From NCBI GenBank assembly GCA_025453925.1, contig JALOPK010000027.1, positions 1 through 23,743 on the forward strand: 23,743 bases of DNA, read 5' to 3'. A program made the translations under genes and the position numbers. How positions within the stretch are numbered: position 1 is the stretch's first letter; every line of letters starts with the position of its first letter. Origin of the DNA: Candidatus Eiseniibacteriota bacterium (GTDB taxonomy: Bacteria; JAFGKV01). This document shows positions 7,021-15,036 of this stretch, piece by piece. The notes under the pieces were generated by a model. That model did not search any database. It was given only the letters and a program-made list of their open reading frames with translations, and was not told the DNA's origin.

Positions 7021-7870
7021 ATCCCCACGGCGCCCCACCTGGCTCCGACGCACCCTCGGGAGCGACCCGGCGATGTTCGCCGTTCGGCGCCTGGTGCGCA
7101 GGAGCGGCCTCGCCACCGTGTGCGAAAGCGCCTCCTGTCCAAACATCGCCGAGTGCTGGAGCCGTGGATTCCTCACGGTGATGATCTTAGGCGACCTCTG
7201 CACTCGAGGGTGCAGGTTCTGCGGCGTGAGTCGAGGCATCCCGTCGTCACCCGACCCAGGGGAGCCTGAGCGGGTCGGCGCCCTGCTGGCTGCGCTCAGT
7301 CTTCGCTATGTGGTCCTCACTTCGGTTGACCGGGACGATCTCGATGACGGCGGCGCCCGCCACTGGGCAGCCACCATCCGGGCGGTGCGCGCCGCGTGTC
7401 CTTCGGTGGTTATCGAAGGGTTGATCCCTGACTTCAAGGGCTCCACTACCGCCCTGGACATCGTGGTGGATGCCCGGTCCGACGTCCTGGCACACAACGT
7501 GGAAACCGTCGCGAAACTCCAGGCCGCAGTCCGGCCGCAGGCCGACTACCGCCGATCGCTGGGCGTGCTCGGGCATGCCGCGGGACGCGGGGGCTTGACG
7601 AAGAGCGGTTTCATGGTTGGGTTGGGTGAGACGATGACCGAAGTGATTGACACGATGCATGATCTTGCCGGAGTCGGCGTCTCACTGGTGACGGTTGGCC
7701 AGTACTTGCAGCCCGCCCACGACCGGCTGCCCGTGGCCCGATACTGGTCGCCTGCTGAGTTCGATGACATTCGGAAGGCTGGCACGTCGATAGGACTCGA
7801 CGTGCAGGCTGGTCCGCTCGTCCGGAGCTCGTATCGGGCCGACGCTCTTGTCAGGGGATCGGCAGCATGA
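7013..7870 (+). CDS. lipA: Lipoyl synthase (radical SAM)
   Basis: A 285-residue radical SAM enzyme that inserts two sulfur atoms into octanoyl groups attached to lipoyl domains. The family-specific auxiliary cluster motif is CESASCPNIAEC (Cys37, Cys42, Cys48). The radical SAM cluster motif is CTRGCRFC (Cys63, Cys67, Cys70). The C-terminal RSSY (271-274) supplies the serine ligand of the auxiliary cluster. Further family signatures are VVLTSVDRDDLDDGGA, FKGS, LAHNVETV and SGFMVGLGE. The ATG at 7013 overlaps the end of lpdA by 8 bases, so it is translationally linked to the E3 that uses its product. The octanoyl transferase (lipB) or ligase needed upstream in the pathway is not in the window. 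The lengths and motifs are complete. Confidence 0.96.
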   Translation: MHESPRRPTWLRRTLGSDPAMFAVRRLVRRSGLATVCESASCPNIAECWSRGFLTVMILGDLCTRGCRFCGVSRGIPSSPDPGEPERVGALLAALSLRYVVLTSVDRDDLDDGGARHWAATIRAVRAACPSVVIEGLIPDFKGSTTALDIVVDARSDVLAHNVETVAKLQAAVRPQADYRRSLGVLGHAAGRGGLTKSGFMVGLGETMTEVIDTMHDLAGVGVSLVTVGQYLQPAHDRLPVARYWSPAEFDDIRKAGTSIGLDVQAGPLVRSSYRADALVRGSAA

Positions 7871-7894
7871 AACATCATCAGGTGGGGGGAGTCT

Positions 7895-9463
7895 GTGGAC
7901 ACGACCGGTAGCGTTGAGCCAGACCGCGAAACCGCAGTGCGGGAGCGCAGGAAGCGCATCAACGAAGCGTTCCGGGCCGGCGATCTCCGGTTCTGTCTCG
8001 AGGAGATCACCGCCGGGCTTGCCGAGAGGCCTGACGACGGCTCGCTCGGCAAAGCGCTGGGAGCGGTGCAAGCGCGATTCGTGAGCGAAGTGATCGAGCC
8101 CGCGGTCACCGCGACACACTGGGATGAGGCGGCCCGTGCTCTGCAGGACTTGCAGGCCACCGAGCTGCCGCCTGACCTCCGGGAACGCGTCGAGCGTCTG
8201 GCGGCAACTGTCGGGAAGGCACGCATTCCGGCCGAGGAGACGCTGGACGTCAGGGACAAGACCTTGCGAAAGGCGGAGGAAGCGTGGGCAGCGGGGAGAA
8301 AGCGCGAGGCCCGGGAGCATCTCAAGAGCCTCAACGGGTTGCCGTTGGACGACCACGACCTCGTGCTTCGGAGGGACGGGCTCGCCCGGCTGATGGAGCA
8401 GGAGACCGCACGGCCTGTCACGGAGGGCGTTCAACCGCACACGGCGGGCAGATGGGTCGTGTTGCTGCTCATCGTGGCCGTGCTGGCCGGGGCGGCAATC
8501 GTCGTGTTGCCCGGTGTGCTTCGCCGTTCCGCAGCGGGACCATTCCCTGCGGTGCCCGTCGCCGGCCCAGTTGAAGCACCGATCGAAGGGTGGCTCGCGG
8601 TGAGTGCGATGCCCCCCGAGGCGGAGATCCATGACAGCACCGGGCTGATCCTCGGCACCGCGGGCAGGCCACTGGCATTGCCGGTCGGCCCTCACGCCCT
8701 CACCGTCATGGCGCCGGGCTACCGTGAAACGACCCTTGTCGCCCGGGTAGTGGCCGCGGAAACCACGTCGGTCGCGGTGGTGCTTCACTCCACGCTCCCC
8801 ACCTCCGGGCTGCTCACCGTGCGCTCCTCGCCGCCGGGAGCGACGGTATTGCTGGCGGGAACGACGCGGCTGGGCGTCACGCCGCTTGAGGTTTCCCTGG
8901 AGTTCGGAAAACACCGTCTGCTGTTGACGGCAGAAGGAAAGGTGCCCGAATGGGTCGAGGTGCGTATCGGCTCAGGCGGCCCGGCGGATACGTCGGTCAA
9001 CCTGTGGACTAGGTATGCCGTCGGCCAACTGCAGATCAATGCCACGCCGTGGGCCTTCGTGTGGATCGACGGCGACAGCCTCGGCCCCACGCCCCTGACC
9101 ACGGGGGACCTGACCACGGGTGTGGAACATGATTGCGTGTTCAAACGTCCGGACGGTTCGGTGCTCCGGCAGCGTATCCGTCTGGATCCGAAGCGGGCAA
9201 CCCCCACGCCGCTGACCGTGGGCACTGCGGCGCCCGCCATCTTGGCCATCGCCACGCGCGACAGCCTCAGCGGACGCTCGACCTGGGCCAATGTGTGGGT
9301 TGGGTCACGTCTTCTGGGCGAGACACCGGGCGAGTTCGAGGTGTCGCCCGGGGAAATGACGTTGCGTGTGCAGCGAGAAGGTTACCAACCCCTGACACGG
9401 ACGGTGGTCCTCGAACAGGGGCAGCGGACGGCGCTCAGTCTGGCATTGGAGCCCGAGCGGTGA
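7895..9463 (+). CDS. Single-pass membrane protein with four C-terminal PEGA-type domains
   Basis: A 522-residue protein. The GTG at 7895 follows a G-rich Shine-Dalgarno (GGGGGGA, 7884-7890), 25 bases after the lipA stop. Residues 1-180 are charged, mostly helical and lack a signal peptide; they contain repeated Glu/Arg/Ala-rich segments such as LRKAEEAWAAGRKREAREHL, which look like short helical-repeat hairpins. One membrane segment lies near 187-208 (VVLLLIVAVLAGAAIVVLPG). The rest holds about four beta-rich repeats of the PEGA type, starting near residues 232, 305, 377 and 449. These have the SxPPGAxVxxxG, GxTPLxxxL and HxLxxxAxGY patterns, for example VRSSPPGATVLLAG and LGVTPLEVSLEFGKHRL. 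PEGA domains are common in cell-surface and periplasmic proteins. The likely topology is N-terminus in the cytoplasm and PEGA repeats outside. It lies immediately upstream of the secreted propeller protein, suggesting a joint role at the envelope. Confidence 0.8.
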   Translation: MDTTGSVEPDRETAVRERRKRINEAFRAGDLRFCLEEITAGLAERPDDGSLGKALGAVQARFVSEVIEPAVTATHWDEAARALQDLQATELPPDLRERVERLAATVGKARIPAEETLDVRDKTLRKAEEAWAAGRKREAREHLKSLNGLPLDDHDLVLRRDGLARLMEQETARPVTEGVQPHTAGRWVVLLLIVAVLAGAAIVVLPGVLRRSAAGPFPAVPVAGPVEAPIEGWLAVSAMPPEAEIHDSTGLILGTAGRPLALPVGPHALTVMAPGYRETTLVARVVAAETTSVAVVLHSTLPTSGLLTVRSSPPGATVLLAGTTRLGVTPLEVSLEFGKHRLLLTAEGKVPEWVEVRIGSGGPADTSVNLWTRYAVGQLQINATPWAFVWIDGDSLGPTPLTTGDLTTGVEHDCVFKRPDGSVLRQRIRLDPKRATPTPLTVGTAAPAILAIATRDSLSGRSTWANVWVGSRLLGETPGEFEVSPGEMTLRVQREGYQPLTRTVVLEQGQRTALSLALEPER

Positions 9464-9507
9464 GAGGCCCGCGCCAGCGGCCGCACCAAGGGGAGGCCCG
9501 ATCAACC

Positions 9508-12345
9508 ATGCTAACACGACTCATTCTGGTGCTCATGACACTTCTTGGATCCGCGTCGGGCCAGATGGTCGGCGCCCTTGACTTCGAGGTGCGCGCCGCG
9601 CTTGACGGGGTGTTCACCGACATCAGCGTCGGGACCGAGGGCAGGATCTACCTGCTGGACGCCGGCGGCGAGGCGGTGACGGTCCACAGCGCCGACCTGC
9701 AGCGTTCGCTGGCAGTGTACGACCTCAGGAACACTGAGGGCAAGATCGGCCGGGTCGTGGCCATGGCCGCGGCAGCAGACGGTTCCTTCTGGGTGGTCGA
9801 CCAAGGGGGAACGCTTGCCAGGTTCGACGCGTTGGGCAGACTCGTAAGCCGGTTCGTGCTTCCCAGCAAGGGGGGTGTCACCCTGGAACGCCCCACGGCG
9901 CTCGGTGTCGCTCCGGATGGAACGGTGGCAGTCACCGACGGCCAGCGGAAGACGGTGATCGTCCTTGATCCCGACGGCACGGTACGCACCATGGTTCGCG
10001 GCGCCGATCACCGCGGAATCACCTTCGGCGATCCCATCGACGTCGCCATGGACCGAACGGGGTATGTCTACGTGGTCGACGGAAGTGGCGGGGGCGTGTG
10101 TAAGATCGACGCATGGGGCGTACTTCGCCACCGGTGGCCTGCGGCCCCTGAGGGGCCGACGCCGCTCCGCTTCCCTCGGTGCATGGCCTCCGACGACGCC
10201 GGGCTCTCCTACGTCGCCGATTCCGTGGGGCGTTGCGTGGTCATGGTCGATACGTCCGTGGTGGCGATGTTTGGCACTTTGGGCCGCCGACCGGGCCAGC
10301 TCCAGAAGCCCGTGGCCATGGCGGTGACGGCTTCCGGCGATGTCGCCATCGTGGACGCTGACCCTCCCCGGGTGCAGGTATTCGGCATGCAGGCGCTCCA
10401 GGAGATCAGGCGTGGGGTGCAGCCGGAAGAGCGGTTCCTTCCGGTACGGGTAGTTCCCATCGCCGCATGGCGTTGGGGGGGAGGCAGAATCGCCCTTTCC
10501 TCTGGACGGATCGCGGTGGTCGGTTCCGATCGGAAGACCGTGGCGATGGGCATGTGGGCGGATGGACCTGAGGGCATGCAGCCGCTCGAACTTCTGGCGG
10601 GCCGACTCAAGGCGGTGTCGGATGTGGCCGTCGCGCCCGATGCCAGGGTCCTGGTGGCGGATGAGGGTGCGCGCGCTGTTCTCGTTGTTGACCCGCAGAG
10701 CGAGACCGTTGAGCCCGCACCGTCCCCACTGGGGAACCCGCCCTGGAAATCGCCCGCCAGGGTTGCATGGAGCCCCGCGGGTGAGTGGGTGGTCTGGGAC
10801 AAGGGGTACAAGGCTTTGGCGTTCGTCGGAGGCTCGATCGACAGGAACGTATCGATCAGTCCGAAAGACGAAGTCGTCGACATGGGAGTCACTGCCGAGG
10901 GGGAGGTCTACCTTTTCTTCGGCTCCGGGCCTCCGATTCTGGTGAAGCCTGATGGGTTGGTGGAAGCGGGGCCCGTGTCCGCACCCAGAGGGATGACCTC
11001 GGTCGCCGCCAGTGCACACGGTTTCGTCGCGGCCTTGGAGGAGGGCGGCTTTGCCGGAATCACCAGAGCCGGTGAACTCCTGTACCTGGGTGGCGTCAGG
11101 GCAGGATCCCCGCCACTGCTGATCCGGGCCGCCGATGTGGCGATGGACGATAGCCTGGTGGTCGCGTTGACCGCTGACGGCGACATTCACGGGTTCGTTA
11201 CCGAGAACCTCGGACGGGCGGGACTCGGTGGCGTGCTCAACGCCGAGCGGCCCGACTCCTTCGCGCTGCATCTCGATCCTGTGTCAGCCGGCGGGAGAAC
11301 CGCGGTCGCGACGGTCACGCCAGGGCGGTTTTTCGTCGGCGGCCTCGTGCCTGGCCTCTACCGTTGGCGCGTTCAGGCGCCTGGCTGGTTGACGGCCGCG
11401 GCCCAGTCCCCGGTGTGGCTCAAGGATCGCAGGGTGGCGGAGCTCGGTTCGGTGAGTTTGAGCCCGGCGGGCGGCGCCGTCGGGCACCTGAGCCCCGGAG
11501 GCATCCCCGCCCGTGTGCATGCCATGCGGGGAGACTCGGTAGTGGCCACGGCCGTGTGCGACGGCGCGGGCCGTTTCGTCCTGGGCGATCTCACACCCGG
11601 TCAGTACCGGCTGGCGGTCGACGCCCCGGGCTTCAAACCCGACGGCCCACCGCCGGTCTTCGAGATCGAGGCCGGCGGCATGGCCGACATCCCCACCCTC
11701 AGGATAGTGCAGCTTGGGGGCCTCATCGGCTATGTCAAGCCGATCATTCCCGATCAGGAGGTGTGGCTTCTGAAAGAGGGGCGATTCGCCGCGCTGTGCC
11801 GTCCTGAGCCTTTGGGCGAGGCGCAAGACGAACCAGACGGGCTGCTGGGTCGCTTCGAATGCGCCGGCATCGAACCGGGCGTCTACTCCATGGTGGTGAG
11901 GACCCGGGGGTTCTACCCCGATACGACGCTCCCTCCCGTCACCGTTCTTGAGGGACAGTCGGCCCGTTGCGGGACGGCCATTCTGGCTCCCGCTCCTTCC
12001 GACAGCGCGGGCGGCATGGCGCTGCAGGCTCTGGATCGCGCCATGGAAGACTATTCCCAGGCTCGTTTCTCCACCGCGCAGGAGGCCATCGAACGGCTGG
12101 TGGCGGGCCGACAGGTCCCGGCGAGCGCCCTGGATCGCGCCTACATGCTCCTGGGATGGTGCGCGCTGGCAAGAGGTCCGGCCCATGGAGAAACCGCCCG
12201 CGCCAGTTTCCGCCTTGCCTTCGTGGTGAACCCGCGGATCGAAACCAGCGCAGATGCGTCGCCGACTGTCACCACTACCATTGAATCCGTGCGCCGTCAG
12301 CTCTTCGGCGACGCCGGCCCCCCTGCGGGGATCTTCACCCACTAG
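9508..12345 (+). CDS. Large secreted protein: beta-propeller(s), carboxypeptidase-regulatory-like domains, C-terminal TPR-like helices
   Basis: A 945-residue protein. The ATG at 9508 opens a signal peptide (MLTRLILVLMTLLGSASGQM) and lies downstream of GGGGAGG at 9490-9496; an in-frame extension back to 9133 would overlap the previous gene by 330 bases and is not credible. Residues about 25-310 carry NHL-like propeller repeats with recurring Asp/Gly-rich blades (VAVTDGQRKTVIVLDPDGTV, VYVVDGSGGGVCKIDAWG). A second, weaker propeller covers about 325-565 (VLVADEGARAVLVVDPQSE). Residues about 585-830 contain three beta-sandwich modules with the turn G-x-x-PGxYxxxVxAPG (GLVPGLYRWRVQAPGW near 612, DLTPGQYRLAVDAPGF near 693, GIEPGVYSMVVRTRGF near 787), like carboxypeptidase regulatory domains. 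The end (about 837-935) is helical, with a TPR-like ALDRAYMLLGWCALARG. No catalytic motif is seen. It is probably a periplasmic or surface scaffold or sensor acting with the PEGA protein upstream. Confidence 0.78.
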   Translation: MLTRLILVLMTLLGSASGQMVGALDFEVRAALDGVFTDISVGTEGRIYLLDAGGEAVTVHSADLQRSLAVYDLRNTEGKIGRVVAMAAAADGSFWVVDQGGTLARFDALGRLVSRFVLPSKGGVTLERPTALGVAPDGTVAVTDGQRKTVIVLDPDGTVRTMVRGADHRGITFGDPIDVAMDRTGYVYVVDGSGGGVCKIDAWGVLRHRWPAAPEGPTPLRFPRCMASDDAGLSYVADSVGRCVVMVDTSVVAMFGTLGRRPGQLQKPVAMAVTASGDVAIVDADPPRVQVFGMQALQEIRRGVQPEERFLPVRVVPIAAWRWGGGRIALSSGRIAVVGSDRKTVAMGMWADGPEGMQPLELLAGRLKAVSDVAVAPDARVLVADEGARAVLVVDPQSETVEPAPSPLGNPPWKSPARVAWSPAGEWVVWDKGYKALAFVGGSIDRNVSISPKDEVVDMGVTAEGEVYLFFGSGPPILVKPDGLVEAGPVSAPRGMTSVAASAHGFVAALEEGGFAGITRAGELLYLGGVRAGSPPLLIRAADVAMDDSLVVALTADGDIHGFVTENLGRAGLGGVLNAERPDSFALHLDPVSAGGRTAVATVTPGRFFVGGLVPGLYRWRVQAPGWLTAAAQSPVWLKDRRVAELGSVSLSPAGGAVGHLSPGGIPARVHAMRGDSVVATAVCDGAGRFVLGDLTPGQYRLAVDAPGFKPDGPPPVFEIEAGGMADIPTLRIVQLGGLIGYVKPIIPDQEVWLLKEGRFAALCRPEPLGEAQDEPDGLLGRFECAGIEPGVYSMVVRTRGFYPDTTLPPVTVLEGQSARCGTAILAPAPSDSAGGMALQALDRAMEDYSQARFSTAQEAIERLVAGRQVPASALDRAYMLLGWCALARGPAHGETARASFRLAFVVNPRIETSADASPTVTTTIESVRRQLFGDAGPPAGIFTH

Positions 12346-12385
12346 ACCGGCCTCGAACCTATCCGGGCCAACCAAGGAGCCGCGC

Positions 12386-13018
12386 GTGCCGGAGTGGATG
12401 GTATCCATCGTTGTTCTCGTCTTCAGCGTGGTGTTTCACGAGGCTGCCCACGCGTGGATGGCATATCGGAAGGGAGATGCCACCGCGTATCTGGCCGGAC
12501 GGCTCACCCTCAATCCGTTGGCCCATCTGGATCCTGTCGGGAGCGTGCTGCTGCCGCTGATTGGGGCCTTCACGGGCGCCCCGGTAATCGGTTGGGCCAG
12601 ACCGGTCCCGGTGAATCCACGCATGCTGCGCCGACCCGCGCAGGATTATGCGTGGGTTTCCTTTGCGGGGCCGGGTTCCAACATCCTGTTGGCCGTCGCC
12701 TTCGCCGTCGGCTTCGGCACCGCACGGGCGCTCCTGCCGGGCGGCATGCTCCGCACCAGCCTGGTGCTGCTCTTCTCTCACGGGGTCGTGATCAATATGC
12801 TTCTTGCCGGCTTCAATCTGCTCCCGGTGCCTCCGCTCGATGGTTCGTGGATTTTCGGCCACCTCTTTCCACGAACCATCGGAAGACTCGTCAACGCCAT
12901 GAGGCCCTATAGCATGGTGGTGTTGATCGTCCTGGTGGCGTCGGGTGCGCTGCGATGGGTGCTGATTCCGTCGCTGATCGCCGCCAGTGCACTGCTGCGT
13001 CTCGCGGGAGGCATGTGA
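12386..13018 (+). CDS. Site-2-protease-type zinc metalloprotease (M50 family)
   Basis: A 210-residue polytopic membrane protein. The GTG at 12386 follows AAGGAG (12373-12378) at normal spacing. The zinc-binding HEAAH is at residues 18-22 within the first membrane helix. The third zinc ligand is Asp152 in NLLPVPPLDG, the family N-x-x-P-x-P-x-LDG motif. NPLAHLDPVGSVLLP (43-57) and SFAGPGSNILLA (92-103) are also typical of the short M50B group, which lacks PDZ domains. These proteases cut within the membrane, releasing domains of signalling proteins, but natural substrates of the short group are mostly unknown. The stop overlaps the scpA start by 4 bases (GTGA). In many bacteria a gene of this type sits just before scpA and scpB, so the position is not unusual. 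The PEGA protein upstream is a possible substrate by topology, but that is a guess. Confidence 0.9.
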   Translation: MPEWMVSIVVLVFSVVFHEAAHAWMAYRKGDATAYLAGRLTLNPLAHLDPVGSVLLPLIGAFTGAPVIGWARPVPVNPRMLRRPAQDYAWVSFAGPGSNILLAVAFAVGFGTARALLPGGMLRTSLVLLFSHGVVINMLLAGFNLLPVPPLDGSWIFGHLFPRTIGRLVNAMRPYSMVVLIVLVASGALRWVLIPSLIAASALLRLAGGM

Positions 13019-13707
13019 TCACGTTGGAGCCGCCCGGCAACAGACTGGGGGATCTGACCTCGCTGGTGAACGAAGTGGAGCGCGGCACCCTTGAGCCCCA
13101 CGAGATCAGACTCGTGGAAGTCGTACATGGGTGGGTTTCCACGCTGGAGTCGGAGGAGTGGACTGACCTTGACGTCGCCGGCTTCTTCTTCACGCTCTCG
13201 TCGAGGCTGCTGGTGCTGAAGTTGCGGCTGCTGCTACCCACCCTTCTGGACGAAGAGCCTCTCATCACCATCGCCCGCGACCCCTCGCTGTTAGGGGGCC
13301 TCGGAGAGCAACTGGCGCTGCTCGAGGAACGCCAACGGGATCTGGCGTTCTGCACACTGGAACCCGACGGCCCGATCCGTCGCAGGGTGCTGGGCGATGT
13401 GGATTCCCTGACGGCTCTTCTGAAGGCCGCCGGTGAGATCATCCGGACTCTGCAGAAGACCGGATTCCATTCGGTAACGGGGGAGTTCATGGCCGCCGAG
13501 GAAGCCAGGGCTCGCGTGAGCGCTTTGCTGGCCAGGGGTCCTCAGTCTCTCGAGCAGATTCTGGGTGCGGCAGTCGGTCTCTACGAGGCGCTCAGTTACT
13601 TCCTGGCGCTCCTGGAGGTCATCCGGCTCGGGTGGTGCACCATCCGCGTCGACGGCGACATGGTGTGGCTGGAGCCTTTGGCCGCCCTGGGAGGAGACCC
13701 GTCATGA
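13015..13707 (+). CDS. scpA: Segregation and condensation protein A
   Basis: A 230-residue kleisin subunit that bridges the heads of the SMC ATPase and recruits ScpB, forming the condensin complex needed for chromosome compaction and segregation. The GTG at 13015 overlaps the preceding stop (GTGA), with GGGAGG at 13006-13011 as ribosome binding site. The N-terminal helical domain contains PHEIRLVEVVHGWV and DVAGFFFTLSSRLLVLKLRLLLP, matching the family pattern around the SSRLL-x-LK motif. The C-terminal winged helix ends with ALSYFLALLEVIRLGWCTI, a strong signature of ScpA. The extreme N-terminus lacks a clear F-x-GPLDLLL motif; here it reads LEPPGNRLGDLTSL. The length is close to the usual 230-270. 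scpB follows with a 4-base overlap, which supports the call strongly. Confidence 0.88.
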   Translation: MITLEPPGNRLGDLTSLVNEVERGTLEPHEIRLVEVVHGWVSTLESEEWTDLDVAGFFFTLSSRLLVLKLRLLLPTLLDEEPLITIARDPSLLGGLGEQLALLEERQRDLAFCTLEPDGPIRRRVLGDVDSLTALLKAAGEIIRTLQKTGFHSVTGEFMAAEEARARVSALLARGPQSLEQILGAAVGLYEALSYFLALLEVIRLGWCTIRVDGDMVWLEPLAALGGDPS

Positions 13708-14279
13708 GTGATGAGATCCGGGTCGAGTACAAGATCGAATGCCTCGTGCTGGCCAGCGGGACCCCGCTGGGGCTCTCCAGGGTCACCGAACTGCTCAACC
13801 TGTCACCGGAGGAGATTCGCGCTGCGGCGATTCGGCTCAACGAAGCCAATGCCGCCGAGGGCCGGAGCTTCACCGTCGAGGAACGTGGTGGCGTGCTGGT
13901 GGCGCAGACCAGGCCCGCCTTTGCGAGTTTGGTGCGCGCGCTCAGGGAGGAGCAGACCCGCCTCAGCCCGGCGCTGCTGCACACCCTTGCCGCGGTGGCA
14001 TACCGGCAGCCCGTCACTCGCGCGGAGATCGAGGCGCTCCGGGGCGTGGACTCCGGGCACGCCATAGGCCGGCTCACCGAACTCGGCATGGTGAGAATGG
14101 CGGGGCGGGCGGACAAGCCCGGCCGGCCCCTTCTCTATCGGACTACGGATCAGTTTCTGATCCATTTCGGGCTTCCGTCCATCGATGACCTCCCTTCGGC
14201 GGAAGAGCTTCGAACCATGCTGGACGCTGCGGCGGCAGGTCGCGCCGAGATCACTGCGAGCGGGGCGGGCATTCCGTGA
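13704..14279 (+). CDS. scpB: Segregation and condensation protein B
   Basis: A 191-residue protein made of two winged-helix domains that dimerises and binds the middle of ScpA in the SMC complex. The ATG at 13704 overlaps the scpA stop (ATGA), with GGAGGAG (13690-13696) ahead. Family signatures are IECLVLASGTPLGLSRVTELL in the first domain, RPAFASLVRALRE in the middle, and LSPALLHTLAAVAYRQPVTR followed by AEIEALRGVDSGHAIGRL, GRPLLYRTTDQFLIHFGL and IDDLPSAEEL in the second. Length and motifs are complete. The stop overlaps the cmk start by 4 bases (GTGA), so scpA, scpB and cmk form a tightly coupled translational unit. Confidence 0.94.
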   Translation: MSDEIRVEYKIECLVLASGTPLGLSRVTELLNLSPEEIRAAAIRLNEANAAEGRSFTVEERGGVLVAQTRPAFASLVRALREEQTRLSPALLHTLAAVAYRQPVTRAEIEALRGVDSGHAIGRLTELGMVRMAGRADKPGRPLLYRTTDQFLIHFGLPSIDDLPSAEELRTMLDAAAAGRAEITASGAGIP

Positions 14280-14980
14280 CGGACCCGCCGCTCCCGGTGA
14301 TCGCCATCGACGGTCCGGCCGGCGCGGGCAAGAGCACGACGGCCCGCGAAGTCGCGCGCCGGATGGGACTCTGCTGGGTGGACACCGGCGCCATGTACCG
14401 CGCCGTCACCCTGTGGTTCCTGCGGCATGGAATCGAGCCGGTCTCGGGTGAACCCGTCCGAGAGGCCCTTGGCGGTATCTCGGTCGACCTGGTGCCCGAG
14501 GGCGAGGCATTGCGTGTGCTGCTCTGCGGTGAAGACGTGACGGAGCGCATCAGGCAGGCCGATGTGAACCGCGCGGTGTCACGGGTCGCACGGCTGCCGC
14601 AAGTCCGTGATGCTCTAGTCCGCTGGCAGCGGAGACTGGCCGCCCGGGGCGGCGTGGTCATGGAGGGCCGAGACATCGGCACGGTGGTGTGCCCCCTGGC
14701 TCCGGTGAAGGTCTTTCTCTACGCCGAGCTGACGACCAGGGCAAGCCGTCGCGCCCTGGAACTGGCGGCACGGGGCGATGTGGTTGACGGGGAATCGGTC
14801 CGGCGGGATCTGGCGATGCGGGACACCGCGGACTCGACCCGGGATATCGCGCCGCTTGTCCCGGCGGAAGATGCCGTCAGTCTCGACACCAGCAACCTCA
14901 CCATCGAGGATCAGGTCGAAGCGGTCATCCGCATCGCCAGAGCCAAGGGGTACGGGCCGGCAGGCGGGGCTTCCGACTGA
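14276..14980 (+). CDS. cmk: (d)CMP kinase
   Basis: A 234-residue cytoplasmic nucleoside monophosphate kinase that phosphorylates CMP and dCMP with ATP, feeding RNA, DNA and CDP-lipid synthesis. The GTG at 14276 overlaps the scpB stop. The P-loop GPAGAGKST is at residues 13-21. WVDTGAMYRAVTLWFL follows, with the conserved DTGAMYR substrate motif. VVMEGRDIGTVVCP holds the GRDIGT signature. The lid region has RRDLAMRDTADSTRDIAPL (family RDxxDSxRxxAPL) and the C-terminal VSLDTSNLTIEDQV matches the family. All signatures are present. It is the last gene before the rpsA promoter; cmk next to rpsA is a common bacterial arrangement. Confidence 0.95.
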   Translation: MTDPPLPVIAIDGPAGAGKSTTAREVARRMGLCWVDTGAMYRAVTLWFLRHGIEPVSGEPVREALGGISVDLVPEGEALRVLLCGEDVTERIRQADVNRAVSRVARLPQVRDALVRWQRRLAARGGVVMEGRDIGTVVCPLAPVKVFLYAELTTRASRRALELAARGDVVDGESVRRDLAMRDTADSTRDIAPLVPAEDAVSLDTSNLTIEDQVEAVIRIARAKGYGPAGGASD

Positions 14981-15003
14981 AAGCTGGGGAACAGGGGATA
15001 GTC

Positions 15004-15030
15004 TTGTGCCGGGCGTTCGTCCGGTATAAT
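15004..15030 (+). promoter_or_regulatory. Candidate housekeeping (sigma-70-type) promoter for rpsA
   Basis: A perfect TATAAT at 15025-15030 stands out in this GC-rich region. TTGTGC (15004-15009) is the nearest -35-like element, but its spacing is only 15 bases and it matches only the TTG part of the consensus. A transcript would start near 15037 and have a leader of about 260 bases before the rpsA start at 15296. Confidence 0.5.
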
Positions 15031-15036
15031 ATGTCC

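Noticed and set aside
9133-9507. Upstream extension of the propeller protein frame
   Set aside because: It would overlap the end of the PEGA gene by 330 bases, and the ATG at 9508 opens a proper signal peptide.
9511-11271. 586-codon minus-strand ORF opposite the propeller gene
   Set aside because: High-GC antisense shadow rich in His/Arg/Gly; the plus-strand frame has a signal peptide and recognisable repeats.
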